Counted from the first letter of the stretch, positions 34,780 to 48,312 are shown. The stretch: DNA of 55,215 nt from Didymodactylos carnosus (GCA_905250885.1 CAJNOQ010000314.1:1-55215), one strand, 5' to 3'. Numbers and translations: made by a program. Notes: generated by a model from the letters alone, not told the origin.

Positions 34780-36312
34780 TGACAACCTATAACCTAACCT
34801 ATAAAAATTTTCATAACCTAAACCTAACCTAACCTATTAATGTTTTTTGTAACCTAACCTAGGTTAACTTAATACAACCTTTTGCAATTTTTTCCCAAAA
34901 CCTGGTTTCAGAAGCTTAAACTTCAGCTTTGTTTCATATCGTTATTGTTTTTTATCTAAACACGTCAAAGTAAGCTTATATAAAATAAATCACATTTTAC
35001 ATGAATATAGAATTAATCGGTTAACGGCATGGCCAGCTAACAGTTCACGTGCGGATGACAAGATTCAAATTTTTGTTTTAGCTTGAGCAAAGCTTAAAAA
35101 TACATCATTATACGCAGTTTTTCACGGTGATTACAAATCTGAACTCAAAAACAAATGAAAGTCAAATCTTCGTGGTGAAAATTTAAATTTTTGAATTTAA
35201 AATTTAAATTCCCGGATATTTTTTCCGAAGATTCTGAAAATCATACCGTCGGATAAAGAATCAAATCCTCTACCAAAGGGCTCATTTATGTTTGACGTTT
35301 AGATGCCAAATTTTGTTTTTATTTCCTAAAAAACGTTTTGGCGCTTATTTTGTGAGCGATTTTATGCCCATTTAATCTAACTTTGAAAATTTATTTTGGG
35401 CTGCATCGGAAGAAGGGTACCTCAAACTATCCATCTATGTGCAAATCAGAGCTTGCTAAGTAGTTCTGTGACAGAAAAAATATATACCAAACAATCTGCA
35501 AAGAAGAGCAAAAAACGGTGAAATTCTGTAACGAAATGAAATTCCCGTAACGGTCACTTTTATTCGGTTTCCTCTGCCAGCGAACTAATTCAAGAAAAGG
35601 TCAGTAGTGATTCTGATAGCTCAGACTGTGAGCTTTAATTTGGTAATTGAGCAATCATTCTAAAATTAACTAAAGGCTGAATGATTTACATTTTACTGGA
35701 ATACCCCGAAAAACACTTCCATTTTTTGAAATTTCGTAACGGCCTCTATTTTGACTATAACTTTTGATCCGCTTGTTCAACCAAGCTCAAATTATTTTTG
35801 GTAGTAGAAGTGCCTAATATCCGCCATTGGTATAAATTTCATTGATAAGCGCTGCTTCTTTGCCGAGATAAGGGGCACAGGAGGTGAAAAAATGAAATTC
35901 CGTAACATTTGTCCAAGCCGTTGAGTCTTTTATTCTTTAATGCAATCTTTGGAAAATAGCTTTCTGAATAGGGAGACCCTCTTGAGAGTAGACCAGAATT
36001 CCACTTTAGGCTCTCGATCCTACGAAGGTTCTGTTATTGTTGTGTATTTGCCATCTATTTTTAGCAAACGGAAGTTTTTTCTCTGTACTTCCTTTTTTGA
36101 CTGTGCTATTTTTCAGTTTAAACTAGAGAACCTCAGTTTGAACTTCATTCTCAATCGATAAAATTCCACTCGGACTACGCTTTATTACTCAAAGTGTTGT
36201 CTGTTTCAATGTGGTCGTTCAAAATCGGTTTTTTCGTTTAGGTTAAAAATAGGTTATCAATGGCGTAACCTACAACCTAACCTATAGGTTAAGTTAGGTT
36301 AAGTTTAATCTT
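34780..36312. mobile_element. Possible element bounded by AACCTA word arrays
   Basis: At 34780-34885 AACCTA and AACCTAACCT recur about ten times; at 36238-36312 AACCTA and its complement TAGGTT recur again. The flanked 1.3 kb has AAATTCCGTAAC words and no gene. Word clusters at both ends suit subterminal repeats of a non-autonomous DNA transposon, but precise ends and target duplications are not resolved. Confidence 0.45.
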
Positions 36313-36328
36313 CAGGACCCTAACGTGA

Positions 36329-36577
36329 ACATGTACTAAAAAAGTGGTACCAAGATCCCTAAACGCTCTTTTTATAGGTTTTAGTAGGTACTCTTTTCAA
36401 TGGCGTGATTTTCAAATTTCCAAAGTATACTGATACAGATTTTGCAGAGATCCGATCTCTGGAAAACCAGTACGAACATATTTTGAAAGTTTAAAAATCA
36501 TCTCTCTAGAAAGAGCGTATACAAAAACATATAAAAAGAGTGTTTAGAGACCTTGGTACCACTTTTCTAACACATGT
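36329..36577. mobile_element. Foldback/MITE-like element, about 249 bp
   Basis: Left ACATGTACTAAAAAAGTGGT then ACCAAGATCCCTAAACGCTC pairs with right GAGTGTTTAGAGACCTTGGT then ACCACTTTTCTAACACATGT. Arms are about 50 bases with few mismatches. It is non-coding. Confidence 0.75.
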
Positions 36578-37814
36578 CTCTATGCCAAGTCAAAATTATT
36601 GTGTCGATACGATAAAATCTGCCCATTACACTGGATCGAAACACTTTTTGTTCAGAAATACTTAATATGCACATCATTCAACTCAGTTTTTTTGCGCTGA
36701 TTCCGAATATGGTATTTTTTATTAAATAAAAACCTTTCTAGGTTGAAAACAACTGGAAAATACCAGAAAAAACAAGATTTGGAGAAAATCTGCAACCCAG
36801 GCCAGGACCATTTATGCATCTTTATGCTACCTTTAAAGATGTGTCATAAGTAGAAAAATACTCTGTGAAAGTTTCATCGAATTTGGAGTTATGGAAAGGT
36901 GTGGAAACTCACTATACCGAACACGGCTTTGTGGGAAAACCTTCAGCGTACAAAGAACAATTATTTTTTCCGACGCGAAATTGTAAAAACAAAAATTTTT
37001 TTACAAATCGACAGACCAGAAGATCTAGTGTCAGAATATGTATGATTTATCCTTAAACACTGTGCATAATTCATGAAAAATATTATCCTTCGGTACACCC
37101 TAGGGTTTCATGCTACCTTTTCCACTTGAATACAAAAGCCGGACCAACAATTTTTACACCATTAAATAGGCCATAAGTCAGTAGTCAGTACTGCATTGTT
37201 TTTATTCTGCATTGTTTAATTTCTTCAGTGGAAGAGATCTTTGGAAAACTCTTTAAAAAAACACTTCAGTGTTAATAAATTGAAAGTTAAAACACATGGA
37301 TTATACCTGTTTTTAATGTTCTTCTTAATGATATGGTTGAAATCGGACTATGATATCTATACGTTAAAATTATTTTATTTTTCAAGAATCTAGTGCACTA
37401 AACTTAGAAATCTAGCTACTTAAGTCAAAAATACCTCCTTTTCAATTTTTGTTGGTAAAATGTAGGTACAATCTCTTCAGCGATGTGTTTTTTTCTCAAA
37501 AATAAGTTCAAGCGGTATTGTATCTCTAGTAAAAAATAATATTATTCAAAGTTATTCTCCACAGTTGTCGACTGTTACTACAAAAAATTCATAACTTGAT
37601 AAGAAACATTCACATCTATAGATTAAAGTCTGTGTTGTAACATGTAGAGTACAAGACTTTGACAAAGCCGTTCAATAGAATAGAATAATTGACATATGAA
37701 CATTATCTTTTTAGATTGACACAAAATAGTATTTAACTTCAGTTTAATAAATCTATTGCTTCATTAAACCAATAAAATGTCTATCCATGTGAAAAACGTC
37801 TAACAAGAATATAT

Positions 37815-38205
37815 AAGATCTAGCGTTTTTTTTATAGAATCTATTAATAAGATCGTACAATAAGATATTAAAAGATTTTGTCATAGGATCTTGTAAAATT
37901 TTATGTCATCTTATTATAAGATCTTACAAGATCAGTATATGCGAATTGGTTGAATCTTGTAGGATCATACAACAAGAAGTTCGATTTCGTATGATCTTGT
38001 AAGATTATTTAAAAAGCAATCATTGATGTATAGAGAGCATGATAGCAAAAAGTAGTATATCAACTTGAATATTCAGATAAGATCTTATGATTTGTTACAA
38101 GTTCATACAAGTTCTTATCATGAGATTCTATAACATCTTATGAAATATTATAGAAAATATGAGTTTTTTATGAAATCGTGTAAGATCTTGTGATGCCTTG
38201 TAATA
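37815..38205. repeat. Large degenerate AAGATCTTA / CTTGTAAGATC word array
   Basis: About 390 bases built of irregular AAGATCTTA, ATCTTGTAAGATC, AAGATCATAC and related words on both strands. It ends just before the coding-like remnant at 38342. A shorter array of the same word is at 29563-29690. Confidence 0.7.
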
Positions 38206-38341
38206 CCATTTTATCATAATTATTATTACTTCATCAAGATTCTTCGCTCTAGTTATTTAAGAGATACAAAAAGATGTAGATTGATTAACTCTGATATTAT
38301 AATAAAATTCCAGTAAAATACAATCCGATTCATTTTTATAG

Positions 38342-38716
38342 AATTTAGCGTCAAAACTGATGAACAGTATAAAAAAAATCGTATTGACTTATTAGTTACA
38401 TGTGATGGTAATTTTAATTCTTGCTTATGATTAGCATTTGTTGTAATACTTTTCCATATGATACATGTTATGAATGCAGCAGCTATAAAGGAAGAAATTC
38501 AAGGAAGAGCATATTCATGTGTTTTATTCTAATTATCTATACTGGTCAAAGTTATGGAATTAGGTATATTAAATTTGTGCAGCTTCCAGTAGTCTTGACG
38601 AGCTGAGTTTGCAATCGAGAAATGAAAAATTTAATTATAAACAAGTTCGTCTACTACAATATCCAACGGTACATTCAATAGCATTTACGGTACGGCAAAA
38701 TAATTTTCATTTTTAA
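38342..38716 (+). pseudogene. Coding-like exon remnant of unknown gene
   Basis: Three segments look like exons in consistent phase: 38342-38407 (acceptor TATAG, donor GTAATT), 38435-38518 (acceptor TTAG, donor GTGTTT) and 38583-38716 (acceptor TGCAG, stop TAA). Together they give roughly 94 residues: FSVKTDEQYKKNRIDLLVTC, then AFVVILFHMIHVMNAAA, then SSSSLDELSLQSRNEKFNYK and VRLLQYPTVHSIAFT. The first intron would be only 27 bases, which is suspect. No start codon or upstream exon is visible past the AAGATCTTA array. I do not recognise the family. It could be the 3' end of a damaged gene or a chance assembly. Confidence 0.35.
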
Positions 38717-38932
38717 TAGTTCACTATTTTATTATTATTAAAGAAAAAAGTAAAGAAAAAATCAACGAACAACAAACAGTAGTACTTTTTTTAAAAATAA
38801 ATTTTTTTCTATATAGAAAACAAAGGAAGGAAACCAAAAACAAAAATTTTTCTTCACAATTCAACTCACTTTCCTAAAAAATCTTATATATATCTGACAT
38901 GGAAACACTACTATTGATAGAACTCATCAATA

Positions 38933-41910
38933 TCATACGATCGATTCAGATCCAACATAAATTTGGTCAACATTTGGTTTTGGTGTATTACTGTTCAATA
39001 GTCGTGAAGGAATCGAATCAGATTGGTTATAATTACAACATAATTGTTGTTGTAGATGTGACGGTAGAGATAAATGATGATGACCACAACAGACAGGTAT
39101 TAAAACAGTTTGTTGATTATATTTTGTTGATGAACATATTGCTGATGTATCGTAAGGCGATGTAGTCGTCGTTGTTAACGGTTGTTGTCTATTTCGATAA
39201 ATAATATTCGTTCTCGGTAAAAATGGACGAACAGTCTGTGTTTGTCCTTGAAGAACGGGTTTAAATGCTGAATGAAACATATACGTTGTGTCAGTGACCG
39301 ATGACGATGGTATTGTCTCATAAACGTGATAATCAACGTTTTGACTCGTATTCAAATCGGCATGTGGATTACGAAAACATAAACCTCCACCATTACCATT
39401 ACATGTTGAAACATGTTCTGGACGATGATTGTTTAATGTAGGATATGAAGGAAAATGTTGTGGACACTTTGGTAATGTATAATTTTGATGTTCAAATGAT
39501 GCTGGTTGATCGTTTAATAAATTAAAATTCACATTGTTAGTTGGTGATGTTGAACCTAATAAATTTGGTGTGATCGATGGTGCAGGTAGTGCGCCAGTTG
39601 TAGTTCGTGTGGTATCATTTGATTGTGACTGAGAATGATTTGATGAAGATGAAGTAGACGATATTGTATTGGTTTGTTCATGATATAAATGTTGTACTAG
39701 ACTACGTTGTAATTCTTCATGAATAAAGGACGACTGAGATTCTACGGGTGTTTTACATTTTGATTGTTTTTGAGAACGTCTAATTATTAACCAAATAAAT
39801 TGTATAATAAATGAAATATAGAACAAAAATCAATTCACTTACCGCCTACACATGTAGCAAACAACGATATTCACAGAGAATATGGCAATTGCAACACCAC
39901 CAAGAGCAGCAGCCAATATTGCTACAATAACAAATGATTATAATGAAAACAACTATCGTATGGAATAGAGAGTAACTGTCAACATACTTGGATCTAGAGT
40001 ACGTTTAGTAGATGATTGTTGAGTTTGAACATTTAATTCATTGATTTTTGCTGCTATTGGATCTATTTGTTGAATATAAACTTCATTATTCGAATTATTA
40101 TTGTTTGATCGTTCATTATAGTAATGCGGTCGACGTGTTCGTTTTATTATAGGAAATTTTATTTCTGACGTTGTTGAAACTATTGTACTGATCGTTGACA
40201 ATGTAGTAGATGATGAAGTCGTAGTGGTCATAATTGAACTTGGAAACATACGCTGTTGTGCATTTCCACAACGAATTGATAATGGAACAGATTCTCCTTA
40301 AAACAAATAAATATTTTTTTTTCTATGATGTTTTTGACATTTGATAAACACAATCAATAACATACTAAGTGCATCACGTTCACAAATAAATGCATAGGCA
40401 TCTTCACAAGGTTTTTTCACCCAGCCATCCTGTGTACGTAGAACACAATTAGATATATCTAAAATTTTCTCATCCGATAATGTTGATGTACGCCATGGCC
40501 ACCAGGATTTTGCTAAAAGTGAAAATATAAGATTAAAATTATCAATTTTTCAAATAACTCTTTATACATACTCGAAAATGTTTGATTTTGTTTTGTATCC
40601 CATAACCATTCATCGGAATTTTTATATAATCCAATCCAATATTGTGTATCTTGAAATTGTCCATTTGTAAGAAAATATGATAATTTTTTTTCTTCAACAA
40701 TATCGTATAATTTCAATAGACGACTACCAGTTGACAAACATTTTTGATGAGCAATTGGCCAAGAATGTTTCATTGTGAACAATCGTAAACATTTTGAACC
40801 AAGTGAATATTCATCACGATTACATGGTGAATAACCTAAAACAATTGAGTTAATCTATAGATATCATTTAATAAATCGTATATATTATAACATTATTTTA
40901 CCATGTATTCGGACCCAAAATCCCGACTGACTAAGTGTTTCATCCGTTGTAAATGTTAAATCAATATATTTTTGTGCAACAACGATCGAAGAACCAAATG
41001 CTAATGTACCCGATTGTTCAATTGATGTTGAAGTTGATAGAAAATCATTGTCTTGTAAATTAAATGATAAACTCTAAATACGTGAATAGAGTGAATAATA
41101 ATGAAAAAAGTAATAGAAATTTTTATTATTTTTTTTTAAATGAGTATTCTACCTCCACATCGATCGTCACTTCTTGTTGTAGTGGTGATGATTGTCCTGT
41201 TCCACTAATTGAACAAGTACAATTAACATTATTCGGATATTCATTTGGAAATAATGGACTTATTAAATGTAATTCAGATGATGATTCGAGACTACGTTTT
41301 GAGCAAATATCAACAATTGTATTATCTAAAAATATAGATTGAACAAGTTAATAGTTATAATTTAAAACGTTTAATAATGATGACATACTTTCTATACATT
41401 GATACGAGATAAATAGATATGTAGCTTCATCGGAACATTTGTGGATAAATTGTTGAGTTAGAATGACTTGACATGACGACACACCATTACATAATTCAGC
41501 AATTTTATGCGTATAATCCATAATACAATCAGTTTCTGATGGTTCACATCTAAAAAATAAAAAATAAAAACATGTCTCTGCTGTTACATTAAACAATCTA
41601 AAAAAGGTTAGTATACCGTTGATGTTGTTGTTGAAAATTTATTGTAAAAGGTTTTTTCGTTCCATAATGACTCCAACCGATGAGAATAATTTTATTTTCA
41701 CATTCAATATCCATATGATTTGCATACTCTTTTTGTGTACACTGTGATTTTGAATACCATTCATCAGCTCCGTTTAAAACTGAAAATATAAAATAAACAA
41801 GATTTCAAATTACATCACATTTCAGAAAGATAAATGATAAATCTTTTGTACTTACATATTGAAGATAAACAGGTTAAAATGAAATAAACAAATTGTCGAC
41901 AATTGAACAT
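38933..41910 (-). CDS. Single-pass receptor with SUEL lectin, CUB and C-type lectin-like domains
   Basis: Ten exons in transcript order (41910-41856, 41779-41617, 41549-41389, 41325-41153, 41073-40902, 40835-40572, 40512-40366, 40296-39988, 39921-39843, 39779-38933) give 789 residues in phase. A signal peptide (FVYFILTCLSSI) comes first. Residues of about 24-126 resemble a SUEL/galactose-binding lectin domain (HMDIECENKIILIGWSHYG, CNGVSSCQV, FIHKCSDEATYLFISYQC). About 128-241 is CUB-like (SPLFPNEYPNNVNCTC, IDLTFTTDE, SGFWVRIH). About 243-380 is a C-type lectin fold (WIGLYKNSDEWLWD, final CEDAYAFICE) without EPN/QPD or WND, so calcium-dependent sugar binding is doubtful. A Thr/Ser-rich stalk, a membrane segment at about 482-504 (ILAAALGGVAIAIFSVNIVV) and a 280-residue Ser/Thr/Asn/Gln-rich tail follow. 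It is a plausible cell-surface recognition or adhesion receptor. An AG acceptor ends 31 bases before the ATG. Confidence 0.85.
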
Positions 41911-42068
41911 TCTATATGTGTAATATCAGTCAAATGTACAACTGAAAAAACAACAATAACGAGGTATATGTAACAAAAGCTTACAGCACGATAATATAAC
42001 AGAAACATACTTTTTGTTTATATTAAAAAATATAAAAAAAAGATAAATTATTTTCTTCTCCTTCTATA

Positions 42069-42179
42069 ATGAGTGATCAAACTCGATATTCAGATGAGGA
42101 TGATCTGACATAGAGTAGTGGTAATAATTGTAGTAGTACAGATGAAAAGGAAAAGATTGAATCTATAATTTACATCTAA
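42069..42179 (+). pseudogene. Short coding-like segment with internal stop
   Basis: An ATG opens a frame MSDQTRYSDEDDLT, meets TAG at 42111-42113, and then continues with acidic, Ser-rich residues (SSGNNCSSTDEKEK) to TAA at 42177-42179. The composition is like a real N-terminus with one nonsense change, and it lies about 160 bases from the divergent receptor start. It may equally be chance. Confidence 0.25.
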
Positions 42180-45100
42180 AATAGAGTAGAAATTATAGTA
42201 AAAATTTAAGATTTAAAGAAAAAAAATTATTATGACAAACATTCGAGAAATAAGTCACAGTTAATGTCAAATAAGATTTAAAATCATCATTGATTTGTCG
42301 TAAAACACGCGCATCACTTTCGACTATGAAGAAGAGAATAAAAAGATATTTAGATCATATCATGATCATAAATATCGATGTAAAACTCATCAAAACATTA
42401 TAGTGACTATAATCTATGATGATTGTTTTATACTTTTACTACAGAGATCATGATCATTGATTAACTACTGCAAGTGTAACATTGTTATTTTTCCAAAATT
42501 TACATACTGAACGGAGAAATGTTTTACGGATATACACCTTGCGTGCGATCACTGTATATCAAACATTTCTTCTTCTTTTTTTTCTTTTTTCTATTTTTAA
42601 ATATTTGTTTAGATTCATTTGAACTGTTCATCAAGTGTATATATATAATGTTTTTAGATACGATGTGCGATACTACGAAATATTTGCGTGAATTCATTAT
42701 GAATTCTTTTCATTTAATCTTGTTATGTGTATACATCTCGATATTTATTTATGCTACTGCTGATGCTTGCTGCTTTTGATAACAGCACATCAAAATTTGT
42801 GTGTCTTTCTTCTTTTTTTTTTTTATTCTATAGTGTGTGTGGTGTTAATTTATGTTAATTGGTGAATCAATTACATCTATATAGGTCATCGTTGAGTGCA
42901 AGAGCGACGAAAAAGATATGTAAATCAAAATCAGGTGTAAAAAAAAATAACATCTCTACATGATTGCAATGACTTCAACTGTTTAGTGGATAATTGTTGT
43001 CCACAATTAAAATAATAAGCAACATCCTTTGAATATATATTAATTTAATATAACAAAACAAAAACAGATGGACAATACTACACAAAGATAGAAATTAATA
43101 GAAAGTGTGTGTATGTTTATGTGTTAAACGAGATAATGGATTATACATACACCATAGTCTGCATGATTCTCTACACGATGCTAGTAAACAAATAAAAGCA
43201 CTTTTTCTTTTTATTCTCTAGCGAAATACAGGTGGAATTTTACCTATAAGATCAATTTTTTTGGGAGATTAATTTTCTTATGATTCTAAAATCTTTAATA
43301 TTAAAAAATTCTACCTAAGAACACCATTATTTATTTGATCGTCTTCTCAACTTGAAAATCACTAAAATTGTAGATACATTTTTTTTTTCTGAATAAAAAA
43401 TTATAGTATTCTCGGATGCGCTCATAGAAACAAGTCTTTAAAATATATATAAAAACAGGGATATACTGAGTAGATTGTGTGCACAATTCATCGACTTACT
43501 TTTTTTCTTTTGTGTGCAATATACTAATCCGTACGTACCTACATTTATTTCTACTATAAATCTTCTCTTTTTACTTTACATAATGTACAATTCTTCACGC
43601 ACAACTAAACATACGGAATTTTTTTTTGCTTTTTTGTGTTGGAGAAAAATAAAGTGAAGATTCTATTGTGTTTTTTTTTCTCTCTCTCTCTCTCTCTCTT
43701 TTAAAAAAATTTAATAATTAAAGTGAGGGGGAGAAAGAATTCAATTTTAATTAGTAGTTTTCTTGTCGTATATCGAAATGTCACTACTAACCCTGCCCTC
43801 TGGTAAGCTTTCAGGTACACACATGATTCTGATAATAGAAAAAGACGTTTCACACTTCTAAACTCATCATCATATGTAACAGAAACAAAACAGAAAACCT
43901 TCCGGCAAAATATTCATGCAGTTAAATAATATACGAAAAGGTGATGATGTCCGATTCATTTATCGATACATTGTATAGAAAGAAGAATGAATCTATCACT
44001 ATCAGTCATTTTATATGGCACTGCATATGTTCACAAATTTGTTACTGATAAAGAGAGAATAAGAGAATACTGATAGAGAGAAAAGGACAATACACTATAA
44101 ACCTGATGGTATTAAAAGTTTCAATTTTTTGATATTCTTATTATAGAAATCATCGAAAATGAACGAAAACTTATTACTCAATTTGATTTTTCATAGCAAA
44201 GTTTTCATCACTTGAACAAATAAAATATTTGTTTACGAATTTTACAAGTGCTAAATGATGTGTCTGTCTAACGTATGACATTTTTGTTAAGATGCAGATT
44301 TACTACAGAATTTAGAAAAGATTTGTGTTAAAGTCTAGCAGAATCTGTCGTAAATTGTTTCAGAATATCGATAGATATCACAAATTTTGCAGATTTACTA
44401 TACACATACAGTTTCAACGAAATTATTTACCAAACATGTGTTGAGAAGTATTTGTAACATAAAATTATCTTTATAAAACTTCTTCGACTCTGTCTGCAAT
44501 TATTCTGTACAGCTTCTGTTAGAACTCTGATACAAATCTTGCATACATTCTGCATTTAGATTCTGTGCAGACATTATGCAAAGTATAAAATTTGTCCCAT
44601 CGATAGGGTATATTCATACACAAACATCAAATTTTAAAACATTTCCATTAACTGTTGTAATAATTTCGAGATATTTTTCCTAAAAATATCGATCACCTAA
44701 AAGAGAAGATACAAACCGTTCTGACGATCGTTCATTTTTTTGGTGTAAATGAACACTATGTATTTTGTACTTCTATAAATTTTATGTAACGACGTGGAAC
44801 TACAAATATGAGAGATATCACCTTGTTGTAAAAATTGAAATACGTCCGATTGTAATAATATATATATTCTCTCATTGAGAATGTAAATGATGATAAGAAC
44901 GTGTCGAATGGATAATAATAAACGTTATTTTCTCATCGATTGGTTCATTAATAAACGACTTTTCTCATCTTAATGGCTTAATAATAAATAAAAAACGTGT
45001 TAACACTAAACTGTTCTATATATGACCTATTCGACTATAAACAGTTGCCTGCGAGATACGATAAAAAAAAAAAGTTTGATTAATATCTTTTTACAAAAAA

Positions 45101-47644
45101 AAAATGACGATTGTTATCAGAATAATAACAAACAACAATACTTGAAGTGTATCATCCGGTCATGGTTGTGCATGAAAACCCTAGAAGTAAAAAAAACAAT
45201 AGAGTGTCAAGACAGAAAGTAATTAGATAACACACGATTATGAGTAAGACAATAACAACAAAAAAACAACAACTCATTAGTCTTGATATTTTGTTTTAGT
45301 TAGATCTTTTGAAAAAAAAAAAGAGATCACCATCTCTTACGTGTCAATATCGTTTCACACACCATCATAGTTCAATAATTTTAAAATACAAATTTTTTTT
45401 CTCACTCGAAAAACTGACGGTGTATACACACATTTAAAATTGCCTCCACATGAAGTCTAAAGTACTTGAAATATACAAAAGAACATGATACTTTACGAAC
45501 AAATAATAAATAATAAAAAAAGGAAAAAAAAAAAGAAAAATTTATGTCTTATATTATGAACTATTTATGATAGTCATTCATAATGTAACACTTAAATATA
45601 TATGTATGGTCAATTCCTCATTTATTCAATGTATATACGGACGCGTGTATGCAAGTTGGTTTCTTTTTTCTTCTTCTTCTGAACGTCTGTCTGTCCGTCT
45701 ATACACCTAGATAACTAATTAATTCATTACTAATATTATTTTTGTATTTGTAATTTTGAAAAAACCTAACATATCCTACAATAGGTAATTCATAAAAAGA
45801 GAAACAAAAATTTTGATGATGACAAAAGAAAGAATAAGAGAAAAAATGCATATAATAATAATAATAATATAGTTAACACTATCACTTGTCGACTTAGTTC
45901 ACAGGATGGAGAGAGAGGCAGAGAGAGAAAAAAGAAAAATGAATAATGATCCATTTGAATAATTATAAACAGTCTAGTCTTAATTATTTTAAAAAAAAAT
46001 TGTCATTACTTAACCCGAAGCATCATTTGATTTGAAGAGCTACTACAAGAAACACTAAAAACTGACGTGAAAAACATAAAATCGAGTTCATAATCAATGA
46101 AATCTCTGGTGGTGATATAAGGGGAATAAATAAGGAGATTTTTTTCTGCTTTACTTTAAATTTGACTACAAAATATTATTGGTAATAAAATAAATCTTAT
46201 TCAGACTATAGATTACAGTCATCGGTTTAATTTTGATTGAAACCCATCTAAATATCAAAAGATTTACGATGTTAGGCGAAAGACGATCTTTCTTTTATGA
46301 AGTTATAGGCGTATTGTAGTAACAAAAACATTTTTCAGCATATCATCTCAGCATGGTGGATAATAAGGACAGAACAGAGAAGTAATATGACCTTAAAGTC
46401 AAACTTATTGTGAAAGTGGAAAAGTTGTACTCATAACCTAATAAATTGTGTTTAATAGGTTTTTCATTTTTTAGTTTTAATAATAGATGAGAATGAGCCT
46501 AAGAATACTGGTATAGATATACAGAAGTGTTATTGACACGGTACATGATCTATTAATATCTATTACAATAAACGCAAATAAATGAGTATTACATCACGTA
46601 CTCATAGACGAAGAGTACGATCAAATAGTCTATGTTAGAGATTCTTTTTTTATCTACTGAAAATTATTTTAATTTTACTACAACAACTGTAAATGTTCGT
46701 TTTTACCTTTATGTCATTCAAGAGAAAATAAATTCCTATCAACCTGTTTACAGTAACGGAACTTCACTCGAACACGAGAAAAATATATTTTTTTCCCGTA
46801 TAAAAAAAAAAAAACTAAAAAAGGAGAGGAAATTGACCACCATATAAATAGCTTCTGCAATATGAACGGATGTACACATCATGCATTATATTCGATCATC
46901 ATCGTACATTTCATAATTCCCATGATTCTAATACTACTATCAGCACATTAATGTGCCGTAACAATTCATTTTTTTTTCTCTTCTTTTTTTTTTTACAATA
47001 GAGACAAGCTTTGATTTTCATATTAGACATTAGGTCATCATCATCATCATCGTCATCATCATAAAATTGCCCAGTATAGTTTTAGTTCATTTATTTGGTT
47101 TCCTCTCTCTTTCGCTATTGTTCTAGCACACAAAATTGATTAAAAAAAATAAAAAGAAGAGGTATATTCTCTCTTCTTCTTTTTTATTTGTGATTTATAA
47201 TTCTATTTTATTATGAGAGAGTTTTAAAAATACAATTCACGTACAACTAAATAGTCCCATATAGTTAATTATGGGACAAAAGAGGAAAAAGAACAATCTT
47301 TTCATGTATACATGGCGTGTGTGTCCAATCAAGTGAATAATGAAATAGAAGCTAATAAACTATAGTACAAATATCATTATATAATCAAACATCATTTTTT
47401 ATTTTTCTACATTTCTAATAATAATCTATGTCAATAAAAATATTCATCCGTTCTTGGAGTGATCATCATCATCATCATCATCATCAACTACTGAAAATAT
47501 GCTGCAAAAGATCTTTTGAGTATCATTGTAACTCTTAGACTTGTGCTAACATTTATAGGATTTTCAATAAATTTGAAATTTGAAGATTTTATCTTTATTA
47601 ACTCTTATGTGTTCTTAAAAAAGTTCTTCGTTCAATTGATCTTA

Positions 47645-48312
47645 CAAGGGAATCTTCCCAGGTGTCAAACTGCATTTTCGATGATCTTATGTCAGTTGTC
47701 AGAGGAAAGTGTTCTAGTCAAAACCCTATAAGAATCTGTGCCCATGGTACTTTTTTCAAGAGTTATGAATTTTTTTTGTTTCATTTGGAAAATAGGCACA
47801 AAAACACTAAAATTTTTGTATCTCGATAAAAACAGCGAATTTTGAACTGAAATTTTTTTCTATGATTGCTCTAATACTCGATTAACATCACTAGCAACAG
47901 CCTCTCAAGAAAATAATCTGTAAAATTTTTCGTATTTTTAACGAAGATCATGTTTTCCCAATAACTCATTTTTCTTTTGTTATGGTTAATCATATGTGGT
48001 CCTGTTAATGTTTCCTAATGGACAAGCTATCTTCTCTCTTCTCACTCTCTATAATTTATTTAATTTGTTTGTTTCGGTGATGTAATTGATTCTCTATGTG
48101 AATAACAGTTATTCCATCATTGTAATGATTTGGGAAGATAGTTGACTGATCTTTTTTGTACCTGTTTTCTTAACGAAACAAAAAATATTCATAACTCTGG
48201 AAAGAAGTACCATGGGCACAAATCCTTGTAGAGTTTTAACTAGAACACTTTCCTCTATCAACTGGCATAAGATCATTGAAAATGGAGTTTGACACCTATG
48301 ACAGTTTCCTCG
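47645..48312. mobile_element. Diverged foldback element, about 670 bp
   Basis: Left arm 47645-47790 (GGTGTCAAACTGCATTTT, GGAAAGTGTTCTAGT, GTGCCCATGGTACTT) is matched inverted at about 48165-48312 (AAGTACCATGGGCAC, ACTAGAACACTTTCC, AATGGAGTTTGACACC) with many substitutions, so it is an older insertion. No gene lies between the arms. Confidence 0.7.

Larger units (their letters stand above)
33788..38341. other. Gene-free, repeat-rich stretch
   Basis: Contains AACCTA arrays at 34780-34885 and 36238-36312, a lone terminus of the 1142-1588 family at 35025-35041 (CGGCATGGCCAGCTAAC), and three or four copies of AAATTCCGTAAC-like words between 35520 and 35905. It also holds a foldback element at 36329-36577 and the large AAGATCTTA array at 37815-38205. 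No frame looks like a gene. Confidence 0.55.

Noticed and set aside
42519..42779. 86-codon frame with many Phe and a hydrophobic end
   Set aside because: It runs through a poly-T/TTC stretch and has no splice partners or family resemblance.
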